DNA of 64,000 nucleotides from Acanthaster planci (Eukaryota > Echinodermata > Asteroidea > Valvatida > Acanthasteridae), in NCBI RefSeq assembly GCF_001949145.1, contig NW_019091500.1, positions 283,389 through 347,388 of the forward strand. The letters run 5' to 3'. The notes beneath the pieces are model-generated. The model searched no databases. It saw only the letters and a program-made list of their open reading frames with translations, and was not told the DNA's origin. Below, piece after piece: positions 1 through 11,496 of the stretch. Position 1 is the first letter of the stretch; every line of letters starts with the position of its first letter. Position numbers and translations under genes: made by a program.

Positions 1-325
1 AGGAACAAAATAATGTCTTGCATCCAGTCTTCTAAATGTGATCCTGAAGGGAGTTTTCTCTTTTTGTTATTGCTTGGAGGGGAAGGGAAGTAGTCTATTT
101 GACAAATTTACAAGTCCCAGATTCTGGAGTTAAATTAAGGAATTTTTCTCCTGGGCACAGGAGCTCAGCTGTGTAATATTTCCAATGTGCTATATAATAC
201 TGTCCTAGTCTTTTTTAAAATGACCATAATGATGATTTGAACTAATTGAGAATTGTGAACTTTAACTTTGGATATCATGCCGTTATACTGAATTAAGTCT
301 ATGACTAGGAGTGAGCAGTCCTTAC

Positions 326-434
326 ATTTATTTGTTATCTGTGCCAGGCGGACTTTCTCTGAAGAGAAGGATTCATCCAGGTCAAACAGGTCTAAGGAGG
401 GTGGAGGTAACTCCCTGAAAGCTGGTGGGAATAC
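326..434 (-). CDS. IFT52: IFT52 exon (FRELPPPSLDLFDLDE), last one in window
   Basis: The 109-nt exon encodes VFPPAFRELPPPSLDLFDLD then ESFSSEKVRLAQITNK. The donor AAAT|GTAAGG leaves one base of a Cys codon for the next exon, which is outside the window. Confidence 0.94.
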
Positions 435-3400
435 CTGCAAGATACAGGTTCAGTTGAGTGTTTTTTAGAAAAGATTTTTCAGCAAAATGCCTCAATGGGA
501 TATGCAGCATGTTATACTGGACAGCAATTACTGGGCAAAAAATAGAAAAAAATGTCTGAATCAAAATAGCTTTTTAATTGGGTATATTTCACTTGAGGAC
601 AAAGGTTTTGGAGAATGGCTTCAAAGAATTTTTTGTTAGATGACAAAAATTAAATACAAATGAAAGTAAAAAGGGTAAAACTAGGGTGTGAGAGAGAAAA
701 TTTGAAATACGTAAACTGTGAAACTAATCTTAGCCATTAAGTACACACGTACTCTAGAGTAAAGATATACATGTAAGCAGGGACAACACTATGCAAAACG
801 ACAATTTTCATTAAAACATCACCAACATGCAAGATTAAGGATGGGTATTACTCACGGCTGGTTGAAGTGATGGCAGTGGTGTCTCAAACTGAGGCTGAAT
901 GAGGGAAAGCTGTTCATGTTTCACTCCTAGTAACTCATATGACCTGGATGAAAAGGAATAAACACCGAATTCAATGGTCAAAGGTACAAAACATCACTGT
1001 CACTATGCAAGGCAAAAACATCGTTCTTGATGGGGCTAGACAATTTCCCCTTCACAAAGTGTACTGGTATTAGGAAATCAACTTTTCTCTGGAACTGACA
1101 TCATAGAAAAAGACCGGGGGCATCAAGTCAAAGACCGGGGGCATCAAGGCAAAGACCGGGGGCATCAAGACAAAGACCGGGGGCATCAAGGCAAAGACCG
1201 GGGGCATCAAGGCAAAGACCGGGGGCTGCTCTGCATATGGGACACTTACTTGGAATACAATGACTGATAACAGGGCATGCCAACCAATGAAGTAGCAGCT
1301 CTAATATAATAATGACGAGTTAATGACGAGTTTGGAAATCCTAAATATATGAAGGTTTGAGAACTGGCCTTATGTCCAGCCTAAATCAACTGAGTGCATC
1401 CATGAGTAACACATGTCTATGGTAAACATCAGCAGCCATAGCCAATGGCTTCCACAGACATGCGTTAGTTCAAGCCACTGCCATGGCTTTTAGATGTGAC
1501 CAGATAATCCTTTGGCAGACATCCACCCTACCTGATAACTTTGGGTACTGTAGTGGTATCTAGCGTGTACAGTTTGCTACGGAACAGTGAGTTGATGTCT
1601 TTGGGTGTATCGTCGTGTTCTTGAAGGCAGCATCTCAGATTTTCCGCTAGCTTGGCTGTGTCTGGCAGCATGTTGTAGTCAGAAACCTGTCCGAAAAAAA
1701 GGAAAAATTTCACAAAGTTGAACATCTTATCTCAGGATATAATGCAATGGCAAAGCTCCATTTGAACTGCAGGCATTCCAAATGATCAGAGAGATCAGAA
1801 TGGAAAACAGCATTTTCTTGAATAATCTTTATATTCATCAGGATGTCAAGCTCTGAGGCAAACGAAATGAGGAGCTACGTATGCCCTCTCTAATACATAT
1901 AAACCAGCAAAATGAAAAAAAAAAGTCTAAAGAAACAACTGTCAAAGACAAAATTAAAGGATCAAAATTTCAGACATCTGTGAAATGATTACCTTATGCG
2001 CTGGACTTTTGTCATGACAAAATGAAACATCGTCCAGCTCAGCTACTAAATCTGGTAACACAACTTGCATTTATTACAGAAATCATCCTGATGAATATTC
2101 ATGTACAATGAATATTGATAACACTTACCTCAGGATCTTCAGCATCTATAGCATTCAGTGTCACAGTGTCTGTTGTCAACCACTGGAAGATGACATCCAT
2201 AATCTTCGAGTTCTCCTCCTTATCAAGGTACTGATCACTGAACATGTGCACTGATCCAAGGACTGCCAGCTTACCCTTAGAGTACTGCGGATGAAAATAG
2301 GAAACTAAAGGTGAAGTCTGTTCCTACAGAATGCCGATTCTATCGAGTTTTGTAAGGATCACTCCGAATTCTGCCAAGACCCGCCCACCAAGGTGCAGGA
2401 AACTGGTATCAAGATTTTGTATCCTTTATGGTGCACCTTGCCTCATAGCAGTGGCAAGGCTCAACCTTCCTCATTCCAGTTGAATCCTTTTGGTACCTCC
2501 AGGTAGAGTTTGAAACATCTGGAAGAGCTGGGTCTAGCACTCGCCTTGACTAATAGAGTACCAATGATGTTATTTGAACAAGAGAATGTAGTGAAAACGA
2601 ACAGAGTATGCACATGTTGGTTCATGCGCTGGTTCTCGCGCTACTGCCTGTTACGCATGTAATTGTATGCATGATGTATTCACCTCTGTACAGTCCGATG
2701 AAAAGTTTACTCCTTGAAATAATATGAATAAAAAATTATCTTAGAGTCTAATTCAGAAACTGGAATCTAATTAAGAGGTTGGAGTAGAGAAAAAGTCTGA
2801 ATTTAAATAAGGACCTTAACCAGACCTTAACCAAAAGTGGAACTTCAATTGAGAACTCTAACCCTCTTCATACTACCTACCTTTGATGAATGCAGAGCAC
2901 ATATCGGTCTGTTGAGAGGAAAAGCTACGGTTCCGGTTGATAGGATTGCTGTGGCTGGTTTGGCGACATTTAACGTAGCTCCAAAGGGAAACAGATAGGT
3001 CAAAGCCCTGAGGAAAAATATGCAATGGCAACAATTCTAGACACTCAAATTCACAATCCTAAATGCGCCCTTGCAAAATGCGTGTATACACAACTTGTAC
3101 ATAAAGAAACAATTTCCCCTTACACCCTCCCCAAAGATGAAATCCTCATAACATCCTCTTTTCAAGATGAAATATTAATTTATCCAGTTATTTCAATAAC
3201 AGAAAACAGGCCTCACTTAGCAATCTTGCAGGACTGACACTTTTCTAGTACAATGAAGAAAAGTTAATTACTGTGCTATTTTTTTCAGAAATGTACAATA
3301 CTGGCATGCAAGCACCATTTTTCAAGAACTAAGAATAGCTAAAGGCTACTAGTTAACAAAACACTGCAGGTGATTTATAAGACAAACTGTGGTACACATA

Positions 3401-6400
3401 GCCTCAACAGGTGCTTGTGTGAACTGAAAAGGCATAGGTACATTTATCAACAGTCATGTTCTGTACAGATCCAATTATAAATCAGAGTGTAAACCTTGTG
3501 ACCATTTTTTCCCCATAACACTGCCTCTTACTAATGGTCATGTGTCACTGACATTAATGAGGAAGGAAGGCAAACTGTAAAGAACAGAACCAAGCTTCAA
3601 ACCTGAGTTCATACCTGACCACAATCTACTGATAATTTTTTCAAGGAAACACCGGAGTCCTAACACCACTTGGGCGTGCATACAATGAGTAAAATTCTAA
3701 CTAATTCTGGACACTGTGCTCCCGTGCTGGACTATCATGCAAAATCAGGTGCGCTGGGAAATTAAACCAACAAAATGTTTGTACAGTTCAGCTTTGCGAC
3801 ACAAGGCAAAGAAATAAAAACTAAATGAAATAAAAAATTGCTGTTACTGAACACACTAACAATACAATACTCTGATTCAATTTATCCATGCTGGAATGGC
3901 ATTCAAATTTGAAATGAGACTCACTCCCTGTAATTGGACTTTTTATCTTCACCCAACTCAGCAGCAGGTGGAGTGATAATGGTTGAAGACACCTCTTTCC
4001 TTGCACCCATCAAGAAAGGGTTAAGACAGGAGGAAAGGTAGTGTTTGTTAGCAATGAGTTGGCTTAACAGCACTTGCCAAGATGTGAGTTATCAGATCTG
4101 TATTGTAATTAATTGCTTTTCTGATTCGTCCACTTAAACTTTTGGCTCCTCTGGCCTGGTCATCATGGAATGCTTTGCCTACCGCGCAAGTGAGATGATC
4201 CTTCATGAGAGGTCACAGATGATGGGACGTCACAGGTAATGATGCACAGCTTGTTCTAAGACTAATTGAAGCCATGTTCAGACTAAGTGTGTACTCCATT
4301 TTTAACCACTTCATGCCGGGGCATTTTTCAATGTTGATGATGCTGGGCCGGTATGACTATCATTTTTTCCGTTTTCGAAATCCTTCAAAAATTCATCATT
4401 TCATTTAATGGTCATTTATAGCCGCACGAAGTAATCTTTAGGCACTACTCTAAGTTGACAGGTGACCTTCACTGACGCCTGAGTATTTCAGCCAGGCCTG
4501 CAGCCTTGTAAACAGAGCCCAGATTGTGCGGTGTTGTATAACTGCCTTTTGTTCACGAACCTGGCTCAGTGCACTGCTGACCTCTTTTCAATAGGGGCCA
4601 GACTAGCGTGCAGCGGTGCTGTGAGGCTCATCGCTGTGGTGGTGGAGCGCATTTGTCCCCGGTGGTAATCCGCTCGCTCTCAATGCCCCAAACCCTGGTA
4701 TACGGTTTCNGTCCGAGTTCGGAGACCCCGGCCACGCATATGAACCATACGTCTCCGATTCCGGAGTCCCCGGCAGGAAGCGGTTAATTACCAGTGGACA
4801 CATTTGTTTTTTTATATGTATGTGAGAAGAAAATGAACTTGAGCAAGGAAACAAGAAGAAGGATCACCTGCTATTAGACAGGTTCCCCCTTAAAGGTGAA
4901 GTTAAACATGATTCCTTTTAAGTACAGTGTATGTTTAACTTATGAATCACTGGAATGCAATGGATGCACAGTCCATGTGCAGTGTAACGCTGTTCTTTGG
5001 AACTTCAAAAATTACCTTTTTGTAATAGCTACCTTGCATTATCAGTAATGGAAAACAAGGAAAAACACCGACTTGGGACCTAAATTGTCCTTGTTATAAA
5101 TATGACCTTTTATTGACAGTACTCTTCTTATCTGTGTTCAACTTTATGAATGATATGTATAAATTTTATTTGATTTGGTGATAAGTAGCCAATAGGATAG
5201 ATACCTTTCTGTCCAATGAGTATCAACTGATCTACATGTAAATGTAGAAACAAGTAAAAAAAAAAGATTTTAGATGCCAGAAGATGAACTCTTTGCTTCA
5301 TGCAGTCCTACTGTGTACCTACAAAAAAACCCACTGGCTTTCCCTTTGGGAACATCCTGTCATTTCTTCTTCTTTGGAAGATTTTGGAGGCATCGCCTCT
5401 TACTGGAACGTTTTTGGATCATTGTGGATTACTTGCAAAGTCAAATGCAGTTTCACCCACATATTAAAGGTAGGAGAACAAAATTAGATTTCAGTCAGCA
5501 AGTATAAGTAAAGTGACACATTTTAGCATCATCAATGTTCAACTTCATAATAATCAGAACTTGAGCCTTCATAAAAAGACACTGGATTAACAATGCTTTA
5601 TAGCCCACATTAGGGTTAAGATCCAGTAAGAAACTGGTGAAGGGAAGATCAAATAAAAGAATGACAGGCTACTGAAAGAGGTGACATCTTCTGAGGTTAC
5701 AACTTACTTTGTATCATTAGCAGCCTCATCTTCAGTCACACTGTGAACCATCTTGCCAGCTGCTACACTTATCGCTCTGTTGGATGAAAAGAGGTCAGAG
5801 GTCACGCAGCTTCTGAGCAGGAGCAGATGCTGAGAAAAGCCATGTCTGAATTAGTGGGCTGCAGCTTGAAATTACACACAACTCTATGGGTAGTATAGCT
5901 GCAGCCACACTCTAAGACTAACTGTATCAATTTCAAGCTTCAACCAAACAATTCAGACAAGGCCAAAGTCACTGTCAATATTTGTTTGAGAGAACAAAGA
6001 TCACGGAGATGGTTGCCTCTCCCTGTAAATTTCATCACCGATACCAAAATACAACCTTTTCCATTTTTGTGCAAATGCTAGAAGTATCAGATTGGATGAC
6101 TTGTTCTCACTGCAAAGAAAAAACCAAGCAGTTCACCTGTTCAAGACACCATTGGCTATAAGGGCTTCTTTGGGGTGGAAATATTTGTAGTATGATGTCC
6201 TGACAACGCTGTCTAAAAACACAAAAAGTGAGACCAAAAGTCAGACTCTAGGTACTCAACAACAGAGTAAATAAACAACTGGTATTCTCAACATGCGACA
6301 GTCAAGTAACTTGAACAGCCCTCCCCCTTTGCTTCCTGATCTGATAAATCAATTTTTAAAAGTACTATAAAAATCAAGAAGCAGAAACGAGGGTCTCTTA

Positions 6401-9400
6401 TTAATAAATTCTCAATGGATGAATGATATTTCCCTGGCAGACCTACCATTGTTGACCATGATGCTGTAGTCTTCTAACAAGAAGTTAATGTTGGTATCAA
6501 ACTTAGTTTCTCCACCTTCCCCCATCATTACCAACACACTACCTCCGCTCTCAAGGAATCCCTTGATGGCCTCAAACTGACTCGGCAGGAAAAACAAACA
6601 ATTATTCCAACACAATGGTTAGACTTCAAGCAAGACTAAAAAAATCACTTTTTCCATTATAAAAGCTCTATAAGTTAACTAGAAATTTGTGGGTTTTTTG
6701 ACACCTTTTTCTTTCAAAATTGGTAAAAACTCACACTCATAGATTTCATTGTGACTCAGTGCAGTTTTAGCTGTAAGCAGTTACAATAAAATCTAAGATC
6801 TAGAATATTTCACTTGAAATGTCCCCATAGAAAGTTAATTTTCTAATACAAGTGCCCTTGGCAAATGCGAAATTGCCTTGCCCTTTCAACAACAAAATTC
6901 CTCCCTGTGTAATGGTCACTGTTCAAGGCAGCAGGTGTTGGTTCATTAAATACATGTATAATGAAAATATCTTCTGTCAATTCAGCCTTCATACAAGAAC
7001 AAAGGCAGCCATATGTAATGATCAAATTGAAAGTTTCCACACACCTCAGGTGCAGTGAACTTTTCTCTAGGTCCAGCCAACACAAACACTCTGACATTGG
7101 CCAGCTTTTCCTCAGTGATCTCATCTTTCTGACTGTAAAAATAAAGATTGAACTGTCACAAAACTGCACAAAAAAGAAAGAACATTTCAATAGCTGCAAT
7201 AGAAACAACTTTGAATTTGTACTTCAAAGTTGTGAATTCATAAAAGGACACAGCTCATAAAAAAAATGTGTGTATATGTACATGTAGGATACCCAACAAA
7301 CATAATCAGTGGACAAACACCATAAATTTACCATTAACCCATTCTCGACGGGAATTTCTTTCAAAAAGCCAACTCCAAGAATTCAAGCCTCGTTTGGCCA
7401 CGAAGGCCACCTGCCAAACCGCAAATTCTCGGTTTGTGGCCCAGCATGCTCTGCACCCTTTGAATTACATGGTGAAAAGGCTGATTGGTCAGTGGCATGC
7501 AGCTCTACTCAAGCTTCCACTTTCCTGTTGCCTCTTTTCAAAGTGCGGACTATTGTGAAGCTGGTGATTATGATGCAAATTCGGTCTTTTCATTTCTGGG
7601 CTACACAAAAAGACCAATTACCATATACAGAAGAGCCAGGGTCTGCCTTCTTTCATCGTGTTCACTCGAGTGTGGACTGAGAATTATAGCTGAAAAGCGG
7701 GCTGAGGATCTCAATTTTTACGGCGTGTCTTAACGCGTCCTGGCGTGAAGGGGTTAAACGTGAAGGGGAATATCTTGCTGTTGAATGCTTTTCAGATTGC
7801 AGCAACTCAGGTTGCTTTAGATCCTGTTACCTTGTAATTTTCCAGCTACTACGAAGTTTTTTATGCAAGTTCTTGAAGCCGTTTTGAGGACTGAATAATT
7901 CCCGTTTTGACACATCAAAGGCGATGGAAGTTCGTTGACCTTTCTCCCCCATCTCCTAATGAATTTATTGAAAAAATAAAACCATTAATCAGCAAGGATG
8001 TTACAGGGGATATACTTCTTTGGTTCACTTTTAAATTTGAGTTTTAACCACTTGCCGCCAGAGTTTCCGGAACCAGAGACCTTGGACGTACATTCATGTA
8101 TACACGTACAACTCCTCTTTTCAAATTTTGGACTTATCCGTCCTACTAACCGATCAAGTCCAAGATTTGAAGACAGAAGTTCTAATGTTAGTTAGTGGGT
8201 CCATTGGTAAGACGGACCACAACATGAACAATGGGTTGTTTTTTACTACACATGTAGGGCCTGTGCGATTTTTTTCCCTTCATGCAGTCAATAATCACGT
8301 CAATCATGTCAACTGGACCTAAACACTTGATTTTACTTATTTTCAGAAAAAAGCTTATGCCTCGTTAGGGAAAGAACATAACCATGGTAACACAGTTGCT
8401 GCTTGACACCCTGTGCACAAAACCTAGTGTAAGTCTTGTCTGAAAAATTGTGTTTTCTTCATGTAAATCTAAGTGAATACCTCGATAGTTTGGAAACAGT
8501 TCCATACAGATGTGACAGACGCCAGTAATCATTCCCTACAGTCATGACAGTGACCTATTTACTGTTTTTGTATTGGCCATCAGACATCCATCATCACCCA
8601 TCATCATCTTCACATTAGTTTCCACATGATACATATTGTGAAGACAATAATCTGTACGGGTAGAGACTGCTGTAGAGACTGCTGCCAACGTTTTGGAAGA
8701 GTCCATTGGTACATGTATCTTATCGCTCAGTCCATTTATTAGATATCTTGATATGGAACAGCCGTCGAGACGATGAGGGGTCAAGTGACGTATTGTTCAA
8801 CGACCTTATTTTAATGATGGCGACTGTGAGAGCAAGCCCGTTAGATTAAATGGATAAAGGAAAAAAGACTGGAAAATACCTGAATAACGTGAGTGAAATC
8901 ATTCAATAAATGGTATTTAGAAAACGGAAAGGTCAAGAATCATGTTCGTGTGCAAAAGAAATTGCGCCCACGATAAGTGGGTGCGCCGAAAATGTTCAGT
9001 CCGCCGACTGGAAATTGTGCATACGGATGTGTGGCTAAGGATGGATCGGGAGTGAGAGTCCGTGCCACACTAGTGGGGCTGGGTTAGGGTAAGCCATGAT
9101 GATGTAGGCCTAGGCCTGACATGCATGACATGCCTAATAACTGTTACAATAAAGTATTAGATCTCTTTCATGTCAGCATGTGTTTCTTTCCAATATTTTC
9201 ACTGCTAAAAGTTGATACTTCAGTACAGGGATGTATGGAATCTTTTCTCTCTGGTCAGGTATAATTTTAATTATGTTGAGGGGTAACAACGCATAAAAAT
9301 AGTTATGTTACTCTGACTGAGACAGTGACACAACACAACCACGCACTGACGCAGTACAAAACAAGGAAGGCCCCGGCCAACAGGAATGCACGTCGTTGCC

Positions 9401-9599
9401 AACAACGCTAGAGCCTGGTTACTACGATTTTGTGAGCTATCGAGAGACAAATTTCCCTCTGGAATAACTAATACGAATCCAAGAAACATAGTTACACATT
9501 TGAAATGGTACACCAAACGATTAACATTCCAAACGAGGCCAATACGAGCATCATTTTACACGTCACTAACGCTGACTTTACCTGAGAAATCGGCGCCAT
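326..9599 (-). CDS. IFT52: Intraflagellar transport protein 52 (IFT-B core), partial at 3' end
   Basis: IFT52 is a core subunit of intraflagellar transport complex B and acts in anterograde transport during cilium assembly. Ten minus-strand exons match IFT52 in order: 7955-7833, 7132-7045, 6576-6447, 6212-6137, 5776-5708, 3007-2881, 2284-2129, 1686-1532, 943-856 and 434-326. A possible short first exon is at 9599-9582. All junctions have AG/GT signals and compatible phases. Diagnostic segments include GEGGETKFDTNINFLLEDY, YYKYFHPKEALIANGVLNR, YLFPFGATLNVAKPATAILS, MFSDQYLDKEENSKIMDV and FPPAFRELPPPSLDLFDLDE. The visible coding sequence gives about 372 codons against roughly 437 in human IFT52. 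The C-terminal part after ITNK-C is therefore off the left edge of the window. One exon (7955-7833) carries an apparent frame error at a short T run near 7859-7862. Family assignment is very secure; the first exon is less so. Confidence 0.96.
856..943 (-). CDS. IFT52: IFT52 exon (LIQPQFETPLP)
   Basis: The 88-nt exon encodes VKHEQLSLIQPQFETPLPSL-QPA. The acceptor is ATCCAG and the donor GCC|GTGAGT. It matches the KHEPLQLIQPQFETPLP stretch of IFT52. Confidence 0.94.
1109..1226. repeat. 21-bp minisatellite in an IFT52 intron
   Basis: Five full copies and one partial copy of a 21-bp unit (AAAGACCGGGGGCATCAAG plus two variable bases) lie head to tail. The copies differ only at the last two positions (TC, GC or AC). 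It is G-rich on this strand and lies between two IFT52 exons. Confidence 0.97.
1532..1686 (-). CDS. IFT52: IFT52 exon (SDYNMLPDTA)
   Basis: The 155-nt exon encodes VSDYNMLPDTAKLAENLRCC then LQEHDDTPKDINSLF and LYTLDTTTVPKVI. It is collinear with the vertebrate SDYMMLPYTA region. The donor is CAG|GTAGGG. Confidence 0.93.
2129..2284 (-). CDS. IFT52: IFT52 exon (MFSDQYLDKEEN)
   Basis: The 156-nt phase-0 exon encodes KGKLAVLGSVHMFSDQYLDK then EENSKIMDVIFQWLTTD and ends at DAEDPE with donor GAG|GTAAGT. Confidence 0.95.
2881..3007 (-). CDS. IFT52: IFT52 exon (YLFPFGATLNV)
   Basis: The 127-nt exon encodes ALTYLFPFGATLNVAKPATA then ILSTGTVAFPLNRPICAL. The acceptor is CCTCAG and the donor AAAG|GTAGGT. 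The match to IFT52 is close over the whole exon. Confidence 0.95.
4302..4787. mobile_element. Non-autonomous TTAA-flanked (piggyBac-like) element
   Basis: Both ends carry TTAA (4302-4305 and 4784-4787) followed inward by inverted repeats of about 16-20 bp of the form CCRCTTCMTGCCGGGG. The element is about 486 bp, lies in the 2.7-kb IFT52 intron and has no transposase frame. Exact TTAA duplication is the hallmark of piggyBac-type transposons. A single N sits inside at 4710. Confidence 0.75.
5708..5776 (-). CDS. IFT52: IFT52 exon (AISVAAGK)
   Basis: The 69-nt exon encodes AISVAAGKMVHSVTEDEAAN-DT, the counterpart of the REISRAAGK stretch of vertebrate IFT52. The donor is AAA|GTAAGT. A 2.7-kb intron follows. 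Confidence 0.88.
6137..6212 (-). CDS. IFT52: IFT52 exon (YYKYFHPKEAL)
   Basis: The 76-nt exon encodes SVVRTSYYKYFHPKEALIAN-GVLN, with acceptor TTTAG and donor CAG|GTGAAC. Phase 1 in and phase 2 out fit both neighbouring exons. Confidence 0.94.
6447..6576 (-). CDS. IFT52: IFT52 exon (GEGGE motif)
   Basis: The 130-nt exon with acceptor GTCAG and donor AATG|GTAGGT encodes FEAIKGFLESGGSVLVMM followed by GEGGETKFDTNINFLLEDY and SIMVNN. This is the most conserved signature of the IFT52 N-terminal domain. Confidence 0.95.
7045..7132 (-). CDS. IFT52: IFT52 exon (GPREKFT segment)
   Basis: The 88-nt exon with acceptor TTACAG and donor GAG|GTGTGT encodes QKDEITEEKLANVRVF then VLAGPREKFTAPE. This is the conserved N-terminal GIFT-type domain region of IFT52. 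Confidence 0.93.
7334..7757. mobile_element. Second TTAA-flanked piggyBac-like miniature element
   Basis: TTAA at 7334-7337 and at 7754-7757 bracket imperfect inverted ends (TTAACCCATTCTCGACGGG on the left; TTAACCCCTTCACGCCAGG on the complement of the right). The element is about 424 bp, lies in an IFT52 intron and has no transposase coding. The ends resemble those of the element at 4302-4787, so the two probably belong to related families. Confidence 0.6.
7833..7955 (-). CDS. IFT52: IFT52 N-terminal exon with apparent frameshift
   Basis: The exon encodes RTSIAFDVSKRELFSPQNGF-KNLHK and then, one frame over, LRSSWKITR, both clearly IFT52. The frame breaks at the run of four T (four A on the coding strand) at 7859-7862. 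In the literal frame a TAG-TAG pair follows within three codons. Two more A would restore the K-K-L-R seen in homologues, and one fewer A would give K-L-R. The acceptor is ATTAG|GAG and the donor ACAAG|GTAAC. The downstream exon is in phase with the second half. A homopolymer-type assembly error is the likeliest cause. Confidence 0.9.
8044..8075. mobile_element. Possible left end of a third TTAACC-type element
   Basis: TTAACCACTTGCCGCCAGAG at 8044 resembles the ends of the two TTAA-flanked elements nearby. I could not find a matching right end, so this may be a truncated copy or chance. Confidence 0.3.
9582..9599 (-). CDS. IFT52: Possible first coding exon of IFT52
   Basis: On the minus strand an ATG at 9599 opens six codons (MAPISQ) and ends at a good donor (CAG|GTAAAG). 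Joined in phase to the exon starting at 7955, it reads on through GAG-ATG-GGG into the recognised IFT52 N terminus. The alternative is that translation starts at the ATG at 7952-7950 in the next exon and this exon is untranslated. Sequence alone does not decide between them. Confidence 0.45.
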
Positions 9600-10835
9600 G
9601 ATGAAATTTGCTCCCAAACTATTTGCTTCAGATGTGAATATTCATTTCACGTGTATTGCACGCCTAATTTCAAAACATAAGGATTCAAAAACTAATACAC
9701 ATTTTACCAATTACGAATCCAGAGAAGTAGAAATTGGTTGGTATTAATTTTGTTGTTAAGAAATACAATTTTGTATATCCAGTTTGATCACACATTTTTC
9801 TGGAAATAGACAAAAAGTAAGAATAAATTAAACTGTATCTGATAAATGCCCAGTGAAATGTTCATCCCTATCTATAGTTTTTCGAGTAGTTGAATTGACT
9901 GATCTATGTAATTTTACGCTCTAGACAGAAAAATAACTCGTGTCTAGTTCTGCAAGAAAGGTGAGGACGTAAACTTCCATGGTGGGACGCGCTGATCAGA
10001 AAGAAGTGATTTTGTTGAAAAGGCTTTTTATTGGCTTTCCATACATTTTTTATGTCAAAGGTTACACATCATCACCTGCGTGCACTGTTAAAGATGTTTA
10101 CATTGGATATTTGCGCAATTGGTCTGTTTCCAGACTCCAATGTGTCAAGTTATTAACGCGTATGTTACGTTTCCGCCGTCCAGACAGTGCTGACACCTGC
10201 TCATTTGCCGCGGTTGACATGTGAGCAGGTAGATCGGTCAATCGGGGAATCTTCAAGTTGCGCACCAATTTTACCGATCTCTTGAAGCATTTCACGTACA
10301 AGCTATCTGAAGATACTATCCACTTGCAGAGCTACTCGTAAGTAAGCTCACTTTTTGTCATTTGTTGATAAAGTTATCTAATGGATTCCTCTTTCAAATT
10401 AAATGCATGCCATGTCGACATGATTTTCAGTGCACGATGTATTGTAATGATTGAAATTTTCCATGCGTAGTTACTACTACTAGGTGCCTAGGTCTGTGGA
10501 TTTGCGTAGCTGGTAGCATGTTTAAATTAATTTTTTTTTTAAACGAAACATATAAAATGCCATTAGCCTGAAGATAAAAGAGGGCGCTATTTTACGAGGC
10601 TTAAATTTTGTCCTTTTTTTACACAAAGTACTGCAGTCATTGTATTGGAAAAATTTAAACCAGTGTTGTGGGATTTTTCCCAAGGCCAAAATCTTGGAAA
10701 TTTAGGCAAGCTAGGCCTTGGGAAATTTCATGAAATCTTTGGATTTTTGCTGGTGTAACTTTTTAGATCAATCATGTCAATAAGTGTATTATTTACTCAT
10801 TTCTTTATTTCTCAATGAACAAATCAGGTCAGGTG

Positions 10836-10892
10836 TAACAGGGACACCAAAATGTCACACTTTTGGACCCCGAATTTATAGAATGACCCATT
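10836..10892. repeat. Solo end of the element family at 12026
   Basis: The stretch ACACCAAAATGTCACACTTT followed by TGGACCCCGAATTTATAGAA resembles the right arm of the element at 12026-12272. No partner arm is seen nearby. Confidence 0.5.
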
Positions 10893-11414
10893 TACACTTT
10901 TTTGTCATTTTCCAGTCATGATGATTCATTGTAAGTGGCACAAGCAATAAAAATTTTTGCAGATGGCCTGCCTTAATTTAAGTGTTCAAAAGAAGTAAAT
11001 TACTGGCCACCCACAGCCAAAGAATTGAATCGCATAAAATAAATGGTAACCTACCGGTACATGTACGGTACTTGCCATTCACCTCAGGTTGCGTGAGAGG
11101 ATCATTACGGAAAAGCGATTGCAAGTAAGTCTTCCGTGTTAGATTTTAATTATGGCTTTTGATAGCACATCAATATATTAATTTTCATTATGACATGATA
11201 GACTTCCTTAGAGGAAATAGGACAGGAGTCAAGATATACCAGTAGCAGTAAGTCTTGAAGGCCCTGGAGACAAAAATAATTCTGTTTCAGGTACTGGATC
11301 CAACCAAGATTCATGCAGAACTGATTTTTTTTTATTTCAAGAATGAAACACAACCAAAAAACTTGTCTATACAGGTGTAGATGGGTCTCTGTTTTAAAAC
11401 CCAGCTGAACACAA

Positions 11415-11444
11415 GATCCAACAGGTGTAAATATCTGTTGGATC
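11415..11444. repeat. Perfect 10-bp inverted repeat (GATCCAACAG)
   Basis: GATCCAACAG and its exact complement CTGTTGGATC flank a 10-base loop. The same GATCCAACA word recurs at 11521, and two copies of a 12-bp palindrome follow within about 110 bp. Confidence 0.8.
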
Positions 11445-11496
11445 CTGTTGACCTCATCTCAGCAGGGTTTTCAAAAATGTTGGAATGACTTTGCTG

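Noticed and set aside
1109-1226. CRISPR-like array
   Set aside because: The copies are directly adjacent without spacers, in an animal gene intron; it is a minisatellite.
7309-7680. 123-codon plus-strand frame antisense to IFT52 intron
   Set aside because: It lies inside the TTAA-flanked miniature element and resembles no transposase.
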